Below, one piece after another: positions 25,880-34,522 of a stretch of 64,000 bases of DNA. Both the position numbers and the translations under genes were made by a program. Numbering within the stretch: the stretch's first letter is position 1; every line of letters begins with the position of its first letter. The DNA comes from Betaproteobacteria bacterium (GTDB taxonomy: Bacteria; Pseudomonadota; Gammaproteobacteria; Burkholderiales; Usitatibacteraceae). The DNA lies in NCBI GenBank assembly GCA_016720925.1, contig JADKJR010000003.1, positions 1 through 64,000 on the forward strand, given 5' to 3'. A model generated the notes under the pieces. That model did not search any database. It worked only from the letters and a program-made list of their open reading frames with translations, and was not told the DNA's origin.

Positions 25880-26479
25880 CTATTCCTCGTCCTCCTCCTC
25901 GACCCCGGATCCTTTCTCTTCGTACAACCAGCAAATACGCCTGGTCTCCGGCCCGGAAAGGCGATCCCCCATCAACCCGCACCGGTAGGCCCGCGCGGAC
26001 AATCTTTCAAAATGCCGGCAACCATGACACGCGCCAAATGGCTGCCCTTCGTTGTCCGCCTGAAAGGTTGTCAGTGTCTCCCGAAGTGCCGACACGGCAT
26101 TGCGGATGCGGTTGGGGCTGATGTTGCGTGTGGCTTGCTGCCAGGCGAGCTGCGGCTGGACTTCAGCGAGAAACTGATCACCTGAAGCGGAGAGCCTCAA
26201 GCGCACCACCCGCCGGTCGAGATCGTCTTGATAGCGCTCGATCAGCCCACGGCGATCCAGCAACAGCAGACTTTGCGACATGGTGCCTTTAGTGAGGCCG
26301 AGGTATTCTGCCATTGCCTGGGGCGTATTCGAGTATCGGTTCGCGCGGGCCAGGTACACCAGGGCATGAACGTGGACAGGTTGCAGTTGCTCGTCTGATC
26401 CGGCGCGGCGGAACTCGGCGCGCATCAGGTTGCCGAGGCGTTCGACCAGTTCGAGGAGTACTTGCGGGCTCTTATCCAT
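25880..26479 (-). CDS. MarR-family regulator with C-terminal cysteine cluster
   Basis: A 199-residue regulator. Residues about 5-140 are a MarR winged helix-turn-helix (recognition region MAEYLGLTKGTMSQSLLLLDRRGLIER, wing DDLDRRVVRLRLSASG). After it, an extra tail of about 45 residues has cysteines in GACHGCRHFERL, YRCGLMGD and RRICWLY. The pattern of four to five cysteines could bind zinc or an Fe-S cluster, or sense redox state. MarR proteins bind palindromes and lose DNA upon sensing a ligand. The acidic C-terminus ends EEEDEE. Targets are unknown. Confidence 0.85.
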   Translation of the reverse strand: MDKSPQVLLELVERLGNLMRAEFRRAGSDEQLQPVHVHALVYLARANRYSNTPQAMAEYLGLTKGTMSQSLLLLDRRGLIERYQDDLDRRVVRLRLSASGDQFLAEVQPQLAWQQATRNISPNRIRNAVSALRETLTTFQADNEGQPFGACHGCRHFERLSARAYRCGLMGDRLSGPETRRICWLYEEKGSGVEEEDEE

Positions 26480-26769
26480 TTTGATTGATCAGGGAAGTTC
26501 GCGAGGTAATTTTGCCGCGGCGCCACTTTCGTTCCCGTCTGAGAACCGCCCGCGGCGCCTTTGGCGATGTCGATTGATATCAAGGTTCATGCTGTCCATT
26601 TCTATTGCCTTGGCGGGCCGCGTACAAATAATAGTTTCGACTCGATACTGCATCAGGCTGATTTTCAACCAAGTTTTTTTGGTGTTGAGGCGATACTAAA
26701 CTGGGGCAGGATAATTTTCAAGTCTGACGTTTGTTCGCGTAATTGGTACTGCGCCTGTTCCATTCTTCA

Positions 26770-27105
26770 TCAAAGTGTGATTGGCATCACATCGCCACTC
26801 TGCTCGGAAATCACGCGTGACAGGAGTGATTCGAGCGATTCATTGCTGCGCGTATCGCGCCAAACCGCGCCGTCGAAAAAGAAATGGAAGCCGCCGGATT
26901 TTGCGGCGACCCAGATCTCGCGCGTTGGCGCCTGCCGATTGACGATCACCTTGCTGCGGTTGGCGAATTCGAGCGTGAGGATGCCCGAGTTGATGTCACT
27001 GTCGATATCGGCGTCCGCCGACTCGAGCGAGTTTTCGATCGAGGTCAAAACGTCATCAACGCGCTCGTGAAAGTCGCTTTCTTCCAGACGAATAGGGCTG
27101 TTCAT
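26770..27105 (-). CDS. cyaY: Frataxin-like iron-binding protein CyaY
   Basis: A 111-residue frataxin homologue that binds iron and regulates Fe-S cluster assembly on IscU/IscS. The N-terminal acidic helix (EESDFHERVDDVLTSIENSLE) and the acidic ridge are present, followed by LTLEFANRSKVIVNRQ, TREIWVAAKSGGFHFFF and the closing DGAVWRDTR motifs. The gene is divergent from lptM-lysA, an arrangement typical of beta/gammaproteobacteria. Confidence 0.93.
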   Translation of the reverse strand: MNSPIRLEESDFHERVDDVLTSIENSLESADADIDSDINSGILTLEFANRSKVIVNRQAPTREIWVAAKSGGFHFFFDGAVWRDTRSNESLESLLSRVISEQSGDVMPITL

Positions 27106-27148
27106 ACCCGTGATACCATCCTTTCAACTCTACTGATCACGACCTCTC

Positions 27149-27277
27149 ATGCGCCGCTCTCCTCTCATTCTATTCGCTTTGCTCGTATGCCTTGGCGCCG
27201 CCGCGTGCGGACAAAAGGGCCCGCTCAAATTGCCGCCCGATACTCCCAAGACCCAGACTGTTGCGAGCACATCATGA
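27149..27277 (+). CDS. lptM: LptM small lipoprotein (LPS translocon maturation)
   Basis: A 42-residue protein, missed by length cut-offs. It has a type II signal peptide with lipobox LGAAAC, then the hallmark CGQKGPL motif of the LptM/YifL family, which helps LptD assembly in the outer membrane. It starts at ATG 27149 and its TGA overlaps the lysA ATG (ATGA). In many proteobacteria this gene sits exactly between cyaY and lysA, as here. Confidence 0.85.
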   Translation: MRRSPLILFALLVCLGAAACGQKGPLKLPPDTPKTQTVASTS

Positions 27278-28548
27278 CCGTGCCCCTCTCAAATTTTGGG
27301 GTTTCGCGCGCGCTGCCTTCAGGCGAATTGATGATGGAGAATGTCCCGCTGACCGCCGTCGCCGAACGCTTTGGCACGCCGTGCTTTGTCTATTCGGAAT
27401 CCGCGTTGACCGGTGCATTCCGGCTACTCGACAGCGCCATGAAAGCGGCGCGCGGTGAGCGGCCGTATCTCATTTGTTATGCGGTGAAGGCCAACTCCAA
27501 TCTCGCCGTCTTGAATCTGTTTGCACGATTGGGGGCGGGATTCGATATCGTCTCGGGCGGCGAGTTACAGCGTGTACTGAAGGCTGGCGGCGACGCGCGC
27601 AAGGTGGTGTTCTCCGGTCTCGGCAAGTCCGCGTCAGAAATGCGGATGGCGCTGGAGGCGGGCATCAAGTGCTTCAATATCGAGAGTGAGCCGGAGCTGG
27701 AAAGGCTGAATGCGGTGGCTGCCGCGCTGGGCAAGCGCGCGAAAATCAGCCTGCGCGTCAATCCGGATGTCGACGCCAGGACCCATCCTTATATTTCTAC
27801 CGGACTCAAGAACAACAAGTTTGGCGTGGCATTCGATCGCGCGATGGCGGTGTATCGAAAGGCCGCTTCGCTCGCGCATATCGACATTGCAGGTGTCGAT
27901 TGTCACATTGGCTCTCAACTGACGGACGATGCGCCATTGCGCGAGGCGATGAGCCGAATCGTTGCGCTGGCGGATCTGCTCAAGGACGAGGGGATTCCCG
28001 TTCACCACATCTGTCCGGGTGGCGGCATCGGCATCACGTACAAGGATGAGGCAACCATATCGCTCGATGACTATGCCCAGGCATTGCAGGCGAGCCTGGG
28101 TGATCGCGACGTGGAGTTGCTGCTTGAGCCCGGGCGCATGCTGGTCGGCAACGCAGGCGTGTTGCTCACGCGTGTGGAATACGTCAAGCCCACCGAGGCA
28201 AAGAATTTCCTGGTGGTCGATGCCGCCATGAACGATCTGATTCGTCCACCGCTTTATCAGGCTTATCACGAGGTTGTTGCGGCGCAAGCCAGCAATGCCC
28301 CCGAGCGGGTCTACGACGTCGTCGGCCCAATCTGCGAGAGCACCGACGTGCTCGCCCACGAACGCTCACTACAAGCGGTGGAGGGTGACCTTCTGGCGAT
28401 TCTGTCCGCGGGCGCATACAGCTTTGTGATGGCTTCAAATTACAACTCGCGGCCACGCGCTCCCGAGGTGATGATCACCGGCGCCACTATGCGGCAAGTG
28501 CGCGCGCGTGAAACATTCGAGACGCTGGTCGCCGGAGAAGATATCTGA
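27274..28548 (+). CDS. lysA: Diaminopimelate decarboxylase
   Basis: A 424-residue PLP enzyme that makes L-lysine from meso-diaminopimelate. PLP binds Lys72 in YAVKANSNLAVL. Other signatures are FDIVSGGEL, FNIESEPEL, DCHIGSQL, CPGGGIGITY and CESTDVLA with the active-site Cys. The stated ATG (27274) overlaps the lptM stop by four bases, so the two are translationally coupled. The upstream frame is open but has no domain content. Confidence 0.96.
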   Translation: MTVPLSNFGVSRALPSGELMMENVPLTAVAERFGTPCFVYSESALTGAFRLLDSAMKAARGERPYLICYAVKANSNLAVLNLFARLGAGFDIVSGGELQRVLKAGGDARKVVFSGLGKSASEMRMALEAGIKCFNIESEPELERLNAVAAALGKRAKISLRVNPDVDARTHPYISTGLKNNKFGVAFDRAMAVYRKAASLAHIDIAGVDCHIGSQLTDDAPLREAMSRIVALADLLKDEGIPVHHICPGGGIGITYKDEATISLDDYAQALQASLGDRDVELLLEPGRMLVGNAGVLLTRVEYVKPTEAKNFLVVDAAMNDLIRPPLYQAYHEVVAAQASNAPERVYDVVGPICESTDVLAHERSLQAVEGDLLAILSAGAYSFVMASNYNSRPRAPEVMITGATMRQVRARETFETLVAGEDI

Positions 28549-29026
28549 CGCATCAGGTTTCGTTTAATGCGATTGTGGCACCAGCTTTTTGTGCGTATTA
28601 CCCCTTGCGTGATGCGGCGGATGCCGGTTGCCGATCACCTCAATGCCGGTGTCAATCGAGTTGGTGATCCGCAAAATCGCGTGCAAGGCGCGCAATCCAA
28701 ATGCCATTGGTATCGAGGCGATACTAATGCACAAATCGCGTGTGCAAATAATCGCTCTTGACACGTACTAAAACTGGTGTTCAAAAAAACTTCTGTAATA
28801 GAATCCGTTTCACCAAGTGCCCGTGTTGTAGAAGCTCACTTGTTTCATTTTTTGTTTTTAGTGTGCTGACGTGACCGGGTTGAGTGAGGTTGCTCTGCTA
28901 CTGAAGTTTGTCTGCTGCAGTTAGCCATAACTCAATCGTTCGACAGAACTGATGCTTGGTAGGTTGGCAAAACACCGCCGCCTGCTAATAAAGCAATTCG
29001 GTCCAACCATCGAAAGGAGTTACACC
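28549..29026. other. Intergenic region upstream of the H1-like gene
   Basis: No gene with support lies in these 478 bases; the frames seen have no ribosome binding sites or domains. A TTGACA lies at 28758-28763, but no -10 hexamer is suitably placed. The last 30 bases hold the GGAG of the H1-like gene. The region likely carries the H1-like gene's promoter. Confidence 0.4.
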
Positions 29027-29434
29027 ATGGCAACAGCCAAGAAAAAGCCGGCAGCAAAGAAACCCGCTGCTAAAAAGCCGGCAGCAAAGAAACCCGCTGC
29101 TAAAAAAGCAGTAAAGAAGCCGGCAGCAAAGAAACCCGCTGCTAAGAAAGCCGCAAAGAAACCCGCCGCGAAGAAACCCGCCGCTAAAAAAGCCGCAAAG
29201 AAGCCTGCTGCTAAAAAAGCTGCGAAGAAACCCGCTGCGAAAAAGAAGGTAGCCAAGAAACCGGCGGCCAAGAAAGCAGCCAAGAAACCTGCTGCTAAAA
29301 AGCCTGCCGCAAAGAAAAAGCCAGCCAAGAAAAAGGCTGCGCCCAAGAAGAAAGCTGCTGCAAAACCAATGGCCGCAAAGCCAGCCCCAATGGTCACCCC
29401 GGTGATCACCCCGCTCATCAAGCCAATGGGCTAA
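29027..29434 (+). CDS. Histone H1-like Lys/Ala/Pro-rich protein
   Basis: A 135-residue, extremely basic protein made almost entirely of KPAAKK and KAAKK repeats, with a short neutral tail (MAAKPAPMVTPVITPLIKPMG). It starts at ATG 29027 after AAAGGAG. The composition matches bacterial H1-like/AlgP-type nucleoid proteins that bind DNA through electrostatic contacts. The repetitive DNA (about 29035-29330) is coding. Copy number of the repeat may vary between strains by slippage. Confidence 0.85.
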   Translation: MATAKKKPAAKKPAAKKPAAKKPAAKKAVKKPAAKKPAAKKAAKKPAAKKPAAKKAAKKPAAKKAAKKPAAKKKVAKKPAAKKAAKKPAAKKPAAKKKPAKKKAAPKKKAAAKPMAAKPAPMVTPVITPLIKPMG

Positions 29435-29680
29435 GCGGTAAGGCAGAAGGATTCCGGTCCTGCGGGTTGGTTTGGCAATGGTGTACTTACTTTGCCGTGC
29501 CACCCCGCCGGATCGGATTATTCAATACCATGTCCACACATCCTCACAAACGCTCTTCATCCCGCCCGCGTAACATTCCGCGTCCGCGGCATGATCGGCC
29601 CTGCCGCTAGACCCGCGCGCTTTTCTGCGTCCGGTTACGCGCCTGGTATTTAGTCCCGACCAATGCGGGGTGCCTGCCGT

Positions 29681-30049
29681 TCATGCATCGTGATCGCGCT
29701 GATCGACCCGCGCATGTAGCTGCTTCGCCAGCGACAACACGGCGGCGACAGTCAGCACATATAGAATCGGCACCAGGACGATCAAATCAAGTCGTAGCAT
29801 TCCGCTTTCCGGCTTTTTGCTGAGCGCGGTAACAGCGGACATTTGCAATTCGAAGGCATTGAAGATAATCCAAAGCAAACCGGCAAACACCGGCGCTTCA
29901 CGGAAGAACCCGATGTCGAAGGTTTTTTGCGCCCGCCAGATCAGCCACACCTGCAGGGTGATCAGTGCGCCGGCAATGACTACACCTGCATAAGGCCACA
30001 GCGCGATCAGTTTTGCGGGTCCAAAAAATAGCCAGTTGAAGATCTCCAT
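29681..30049 (-). CDS. Small inner-membrane protein of unknown function
   Basis: A 122-residue protein with about four hydrophobic segments (LIALWPYAGVVIAGALITL, APVFAGLLWIIFNAF, LIVLVPILYVLTVAAVLSL). It starts four bases after the mtgA stop on the same strand, so it is in an aroE-mtgA operon. I recognise no family. Its position beside a transglycosylase suggests an envelope role, but that is only inference. Confidence 0.65.
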   Translation of the reverse strand: MEIFNWLFFGPAKLIALWPYAGVVIAGALITLQVWLIWRAQKTFDIGFFREAPVFAGLLWIIFNAFELQMSAVTALSKKPESGMLRLDLIVLVPILYVLTVAAVLSLAKQLHARVDQRDHDA

Positions 30050-30053
30050 CGCG

Positions 30054-30752
30054 TCAGGGTAACTGCGCACGCGGCATACGTTCAAGGATGATCTGGGTTT
30101 TCTTCTGCAGCCACGGCGCGTTGCGGTTGTGGTCGTAGAAACGTGGGCGCGGCACCATTGCCGCAAGTTTGGCGGACTGCTCGGGCGACAGTTGAGCGGC
30201 GCCAACACCAAAATAGTGGCGTGCGGCGGCTTCCACGCCAAACACACCGTCGCCCCATTCGATGACATTCAAATATATCTCTAGGATCCGTTCCTTATCC
30301 ATCATCCATTCCATCATGTAGGTGATGATAGCTTCTTCGCCTTTGCGAATCAGGCTGCGTTCGCCGGACAGGAACAGGTTCTTTGCGAGTTGCTGTGAGA
30401 TGGTTGATCCACCGGCCACTACTCTTCCTTTTTTCTGATTCTTCTCCAGTGCCTTTTGCATGCCTTCCCAATCGAAACCTTCATGATCAACGAACTTGTC
30501 GTCTTCGGCCACCAGAATTGCACGTTTCAGATTGTTGGAGATCTTCGAGTAGGGTACCCACTGATTTTGCAGTTTCGCCGCAGGATTTTTCTGTTGCATG
30601 ACGCCGAGACGGGCCTCCATGAACGCAGTTGATGACGGATTGTGGTCATTCCACCACCAGAGTTTCACCAGTACATAGCCCTGGTACGCGACGAAGATGA
30701 TAAGGACGACCCCGGCCAGCGCGGCGAAATAGCTGAAGAACTTCCGGATCAT
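30054..30752 (-). CDS. mtgA: Monofunctional biosynthetic peptidoglycan transglycosylase
   Basis: A 232-residue GT51 enzyme that polymerises lipid II into glycan strands. It has one N-terminal membrane anchor (YFAALAGVVLIIFVAYQGYV). Catalytic motifs are AEDDKFVDHEGFDW (with the catalytic Glu), GGSTISQQLAKNLFL and RKGEEAIITYMMEW, then KERILEIYLNVIEWGDGVFGVEAAARHYF. The start ATG overlaps the aroE stop (ATGA), indicating co-expression. Length is typical for MtgA. Confidence 0.95.
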   Translation of the reverse strand: MIRKFFSYFAALAGVVLIIFVAYQGYVLVKLWWWNDHNPSSTAFMEARLGVMQQKNPAAKLQNQWVPYSKISNNLKRAILVAEDDKFVDHEGFDWEGMQKALEKNQKKGRVVAGGSTISQQLAKNLFLSGERSLIRKGEEAIITYMMEWMMDKERILEIYLNVIEWGDGVFGVEAAARHYFGVGAAQLSPEQSAKLAAMVPRPRFYDHNRNAPWLQKKTQIILERMPRAQLP

Positions 30753-31561
30753 GCGCCACGCATTTGCGCGATGACCACGGCCGTTGCCGGGCGCACGCCT
30801 CGCCATAAAAAAAACGCTTCGGCCGCCTGCTCCACCAACATGCCGAGGCCATCAGCGGTCCTCGCACCCTCACTTTCAGCCAACGCCATGAATGGTGTCT
30901 GGCCTTTTCCGTACATCATGTCGTAGGCCAAGGCGCCTGGTTTGAAAATCGACGCTACTACCATTGGCACGCTGCCGGCGAGGCTCGCGGAGGTGGCGTT
31001 AATGATGATGTCGAACTTCTGCACATGCAGGTCGCCGGCTGAAATTGCGGCAATCGGGCCAAGATCAGAAAAATAGTCTGCAAGCTCGACGGCCTTGGAA
31101 AATGTGCGGTTGGTGATTGCGACCATTTGTGGCCTGGCAGAAAGCAATGGTCCAATCACGCCGTGCGCCGCACCGCCCGCACCAACCACCAGGATGCGCG
31201 CATCGACAAGCGGCACATTCAGATTGTCTATTATGTCCCTGCATAGCCCTACGCCGTCAGTGTTGTCACCCAGTATTTGGGCGCCCTGAAACTTCAGCGT
31301 GTTGACGGCAGCGGCTTGCCGCGCGCGCGGTGTCAACTCGTTCGCATATTGATACGCCTCCATCTTGAATGGCAGGGTAACGTTCGCGCCGCAACCCCCA
31401 CCGGTCCTGAACGTTTCAATTGTGGCTTGAAATCCGTCAAGCGGCGCGAGCATACGTTCATAGCTCATCACCTGTCCGGTCTGACGCGCAAAAGCCGCGT
31501 GAATTTCAGGTGATCGGGAATGTGCAACGGGGTGGCCGATTACGGCGTAGCGGTCTGTCAT
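30749..31561 (-). CDS. aroE: Shikimate dehydrogenase
   Basis: A 270-residue NADPH-dependent enzyme that reduces 3-dehydroshikimate in aromatic amino acid synthesis. It has GHPVAHSRSPEIHAAFARQT at the substrate site, NVTLPFK with the catalytic Lys, GDNTDGVGLCRDI, the nucleotide-binding VVGAGGAAHGVIGPLL with NRTFSKAVELA, and YDMMYGKGQTPF. The start is at ATG 31561. It overlaps mtgA by four bases. Confidence 0.95.
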   Translation of the reverse strand: MTDRYAVIGHPVAHSRSPEIHAAFARQTGQVMSYERMLAPLDGFQATIETFRTGGGCGANVTLPFKMEAYQYANELTPRARQAAAVNTLKFQGAQILGDNTDGVGLCRDIIDNLNVPLVDARILVVGAGGAAHGVIGPLLSARPQMVAITNRTFSKAVELADYFSDLGPIAAISAGDLHVQKFDIIINATSASLAGSVPMVVASIFKPGALAYDMMYGKGQTPFMALAESEGARTADGLGMLVEQAAEAFFLWRGVRPATAVVIAQMRGA

Positions 31562-31624
31562 ATACTTATATGTTCAATTTAAAAAAATGTCATCCGGTTG
31601 ATCCCATCTGTCGTCGCCTCTCTT

Positions 31625-31641
31625 TGCACTAAAGTGGTGCG
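31625..31641 (+). promoter_or_regulatory. NtrC-binding enhancer site 1 upstream of glnA
   Basis: TGCACT-N5-GGTGCG matches the NtrC consensus TGCACC-N5-GGTGCA at 10 of 12 positions. It lies about 100 bases upstream of the predicted sigma-54 promoter and 30 bases (centre to centre) from a second site, a spacing that lets NtrC dimers bind on the same helix face. Confidence 0.75.
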
Positions 31642-31654
31642 CAATTTACAGTTA

Positions 31655-31671
31655 TGCCCCATCACGGTGCG
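31655..31671 (+). promoter_or_regulatory. NtrC-binding enhancer site 2 upstream of glnA
   Basis: TGCCCC-N5-GGTGCG also matches the NtrC consensus at 10 of 12 positions. With site 1 it forms a tandem enhancer. The cognate NtrC (glnG) is encoded 4 kb downstream. Confidence 0.7.
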
Positions 31672-31732
31672 GCCGGTCGCGTCAGTTGTGATTTTCAGAA
31701 AATAATTCAATGGCTTACTGAGTTCTTTGAGG

Positions 31733-31748
31733 TGGCATGTTTTCTGCT
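31733..31748 (+). promoter_or_regulatory. Sigma-54 promoter of glnA
   Basis: TGGCAT-GTTTT-CTGCT has the invariant GG (31734-31735) and GC (31746-31747) with the required ten-base spacing, and TGGCA/TGC flanks close to the -24/-12 consensus. It lies about 196 bases before the glnA ATG. Transcription would depend on phosphorylated NtrC. Confidence 0.75.
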
Positions 31749-31943
31749 ATTTATGTTTCTGATGGTTGAATCGGCACGAAATCTTCTTATGCCGGTTTCA
31801 GCATAACCCCCATCCTTCTGGCAGGAAAGGGTAAGAACCTCGGTTCGATGAGAGAAGACATCATCGTGCCGGATCAATAGAATAGTCGTTTCGCATTTCT
31901 GTACGCATTTAGGCTCATTTTCGTTTCAACTCAGGAGAAAATC

Positions 31944-33353
31944 ATGGCAGTGGCAGATGTATTGAAAATGGCAAAGGACAACGAGGTCAAGTTTGTGGAC
32001 TTTCGTTTCACCGATACCAAGGGTAAGGAACAGCATGTAACCGTTCCAGCCAAAGCTTTTGGCGAAGATAAGTTTACCGAGGGGCATGCATTCGACGGTT
32101 CTTCCATCGCTGGCTGGAAGGGCATTGAAGCGTCGGACATGATTCTGATGCCCGATCCGGATTCGGCATTCATTGACCCCTTTTTCGACGAATCAACGCT
32201 GGTGCTTTCCTGTGACGTCATCGAACCATCGACCGGCAAGGGCTACGACCGCGACCCGCGCTCACTCGCCCGCCGCGCCGAAGCGTATTTGAAATCGAGC
32301 GGCATCGGCGACGTTGCTTATTTCGGACCTGAACCGGAATTCTTCATTTTCGACGCCGTTGAGTGGAATGTCGACATGTCCGGCAGCGCCGTGAAGATCT
32401 ACTCTGAAGAAGCCCCCTGGTCGACCGGCACCAAATTCGAAGGCGGCAATCTCGGTCATCGTCCCCCGGTCAAGGGCGGATATTTCCCCGTGCCCCCAGT
32501 CGATTCTTTTCAGGACATGCGTTCCGCTATGTGCCTGGCATTGGAAGATGTCGGTGTCGAAGTTGAAGTGCATCACCACGAAGTGGCGGCCCCTGGCCAA
32601 TGCGAGATTGGCACCAAGTTTGAAACGCTGGTGAAGCGCGCCGACTGGAATCAGCGCATGAAATATGTAATCCATAATGTCGCGCACAGCTATGGAAAAA
32701 CCGCGACCTTTATGCCGAAGCCGGTCGTCGGCGACAACGGTTCCGGCATGCACGTTCATCAGTCGATCTGGAAAAACGGCAAGAACCTGTTCGCCGGCAA
32801 TGGTTACGCAGGCCTTTCTGAACTCGCGCTGTATTACATCGGCGGCATCATCAAGCATGCACGCGCGCTGAACGCGATCACCAACCCGGGCACCAACTCG
32901 TACAAGCGCCTGGTGCCGGGCTTCGAAGCACCGGTGAAACTGGCGTACTCCGCCCGTAACCGTTCTGCGTCCATTCGTGTGCCATATGTACAGTCGGACA
33001 AAGCACGTCGCATCGAAGTGCGCTTTCCAGATCCCACCGCAAACCCGTATCTCGCCTTCGCGGCAATGATGATGGCCGGTCTTGATGGCATCCAGAACAA
33101 AATCCACCCAGGCGATCCGGCCGACAAGAACCTGTATGACCTGCCGCCGGAAGAGGATGCAAAGATCCCAACCGTTTGTTCCTCGCTGGATCAGGCGCTG
33201 GAATATCTGGATAAGGATCGCGAGTTCCTCACCCGAGGCGGAGTGTTCTCCAACGAAATGATCGATGCGTATATCGAACTCAAGATGCAGGATGTCACGC
33301 GTTTCCGCATGACAACCCACCCGCTCGAATTCGATATGTACTATTCCTCATAA
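31944..33353 (+). CDS. glnA: Glutamine synthetase, type I
   Basis: A 469-residue GSI enzyme that makes glutamine from glutamate, ammonia and ATP. Conserved sections include FTDTKGKEQHVTVPA, the FDGSSIAGWKGI latch, FGPEPEFFIFD, HHHEVAAPGQCEI, and NPGTNSYKRLVPGFEAPVK. Tyr398 in NLYDLPPEE is the adenylylation site, so activity is likely controlled by GlnE. The ATG follows AGGAG. The sigma-54/NtrC region upstream and glnL-glnG downstream fit nitrogen-limited control. A terminator follows the gene. Confidence 0.97.
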   Translation: MAVADVLKMAKDNEVKFVDFRFTDTKGKEQHVTVPAKAFGEDKFTEGHAFDGSSIAGWKGIEASDMILMPDPDSAFIDPFFDESTLVLSCDVIEPSTGKGYDRDPRSLARRAEAYLKSSGIGDVAYFGPEPEFFIFDAVEWNVDMSGSAVKIYSEEAPWSTGTKFEGGNLGHRPPVKGGYFPVPPVDSFQDMRSAMCLALEDVGVEVEVHHHEVAAPGQCEIGTKFETLVKRADWNQRMKYVIHNVAHSYGKTATFMPKPVVGDNGSGMHVHQSIWKNGKNLFAGNGYAGLSELALYYIGGIIKHARALNAITNPGTNSYKRLVPGFEAPVKLAYSARNRSASIRVPYVQSDKARRIEVRFPDPTANPYLAFAAMMMAGLDGIQNKIHPGDPADKNLYDLPPEEDAKIPTVCSSLDQALEYLDKDREFLTRGGVFSNEMIDAYIELKMQDVTRFRMTTHPLEFDMYYSS

Positions 33354-33371
33354 GTTTTCAGGCATCGCGGG

Positions 33372-33405
33372 AAAGGGCGGCGCGGGCAACTGCACCGCCC
33401 TTTTT
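33372..33405 (+). terminator. Rho-independent terminator of glnA
   Basis: A stem of AAAGGGCGG (33372-33380) with CCGCCCTTT (33395-33403) around a 14-base loop is followed by T residues. It lies about 20 bases after the glnA stop and would separate glnA from the downstream genes. Confidence 0.85.
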
Positions 33406-33591
33406 GATTTGTTCGACGCAACGTTTCAGTTTGCGAAAAAGTACCGCTGACGCCAATAAATGGACGCTTTTTTGTCCCCGGAACTACCCATAGTGTCCGG
33501 CGCATGTGATTTCCACAACTCCTTGAGTTGAAAAAGAATTTTCCGAGTCGTATGCTGGAAGACCCGTCAAAGCGATTTCCAGCATCGGCGA

Positions 33592-34354
33592 ATGACCATG
33601 GATCGACCCGCGAAAATCGTTTGTTTTTGTTTGTGCCCGTTGTGGCTCGTGCCGGCAATCGGCCATGCGCAGCCAAGTGCGATCGCCAATGCAAGCGCGC
33701 CACGTGCCGAAACCATCATCTTCAAACACATCGACGAGAATGGCCGCGTAACGTACGCGAATGCACCGATCAAAGGCGGTGCGCGAGTCGAACTGGAACC
33801 GCTGACCGTGATTCCTTCCACGCCCAGCGGATCCCTTAACCCTGCCAATGCGCAAGTCGTCTCCCGGGCTATCGCGCCAACACCTGCCGCCAAATCCACA
33901 CCGGCAATACAACCCGTCAAACCGGTTGTTCAGGTAGCTTCCGTTTTTCCATTGAGCAATCAGGCACAGTTGGCCCTTGCGAAACCCGTCGCACCTGCGC
34001 CAGACAATACTGTCTTGGCCTCGCTTGAAACCATTAATCGATTGACCGAGCAACGTCGCGCGGATACGAGGCGTCGTCTGCTGGAAGGTGAATTGCAGAC
34101 CGAAGAGCAGTTGCTGGCTGCGGCCAGATCGAAACTGGGAGGAAGAACAAAAAGCGTCGAACGATGTTCGCGCGATGCGTGCCTCGTTCGTTGCCACATC
34201 TGACGCGGTCGCTCCCCAGAAGCCACTGGTCGATCCCGAAAAGCGTGCCGAAATCGAACGTCATTTTGAGCGTGTGCGCAATCTGCAGGATCAGGTCGCC
34301 ATGCACGAAAACCACTTGCAGTCCCTTCGCGAGCAGTTAAATGCGCTGAAATAG
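33592..34354 (+). pseudogene. DUF4124-type envelope protein, frameshifted
   Basis: The N-terminus is a signal peptide ending GHAQP, followed by a DUF4124-like motif (IIFKHIDENGRVTYANAPIKG). The first frame ends early after LLAAARSKLGGRT. One G too many in the GGG at 34137-34139 explains this: dropping it gives LEEEQKASNDVRAMR and continues into a coiled-coil tail (EKRAEIERHFERVRNLQDQV) ending at 34354. The coiled-coil part only appears in the second frame. Start could be ATG 33592 or 33598; no ribosome binding site is clear. Probably functional with a sequence error. Confidence 0.7.
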
Positions 34355-34405
34355 CGCTCGGGAACTTACGTCTCCTTTCGATCGGGTTGCCGATCGATAC
34401 CTTGA

Positions 34406-34440
34406 ACGCCGGAAGTGAAGAACTTCCGGCGTTTTTTTTT
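34406..34440 (+). terminator. Rho-independent terminator after the DUF4124 gene
   Basis: A perfect 11-base stem, ACGCCGGAAGT at 34406-34416 and ACTTCCGGCGT at 34422-34432, closes on a GAAGA loop and is followed by eight T residues. It separates the DUF4124 gene from glnL. Confidence 0.9.
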
Positions 34441-34522
34441 GCCAGTGCATTCAGGTTTATGCTGCAACTCATGCCGCGCGAGATGTGTGGCGCAGAAATT
34501 GCTTTTTGACTAAGACGAATCG

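Noticed and set aside
26686..28727. Thirteen-base match GAGGCGATACTAA at 26686 and 28715
   Set aside because: Matches of this length are expected by chance in 64 kb, and nearby similar bases occur in a different order.
28758..28763. TTGACA as a -35 promoter hexamer
   Set aside because: No -10 element is found at 16-19 bases; the nearest TAATA-like sequence is too far downstream.
29035..29330. Short tandem-like DNA repeats that could be taken for a CRISPR array
   Set aside because: They encode KPAAKK units of an H1-like protein in one frame after a good ribosome binding site, with no regular spacers.
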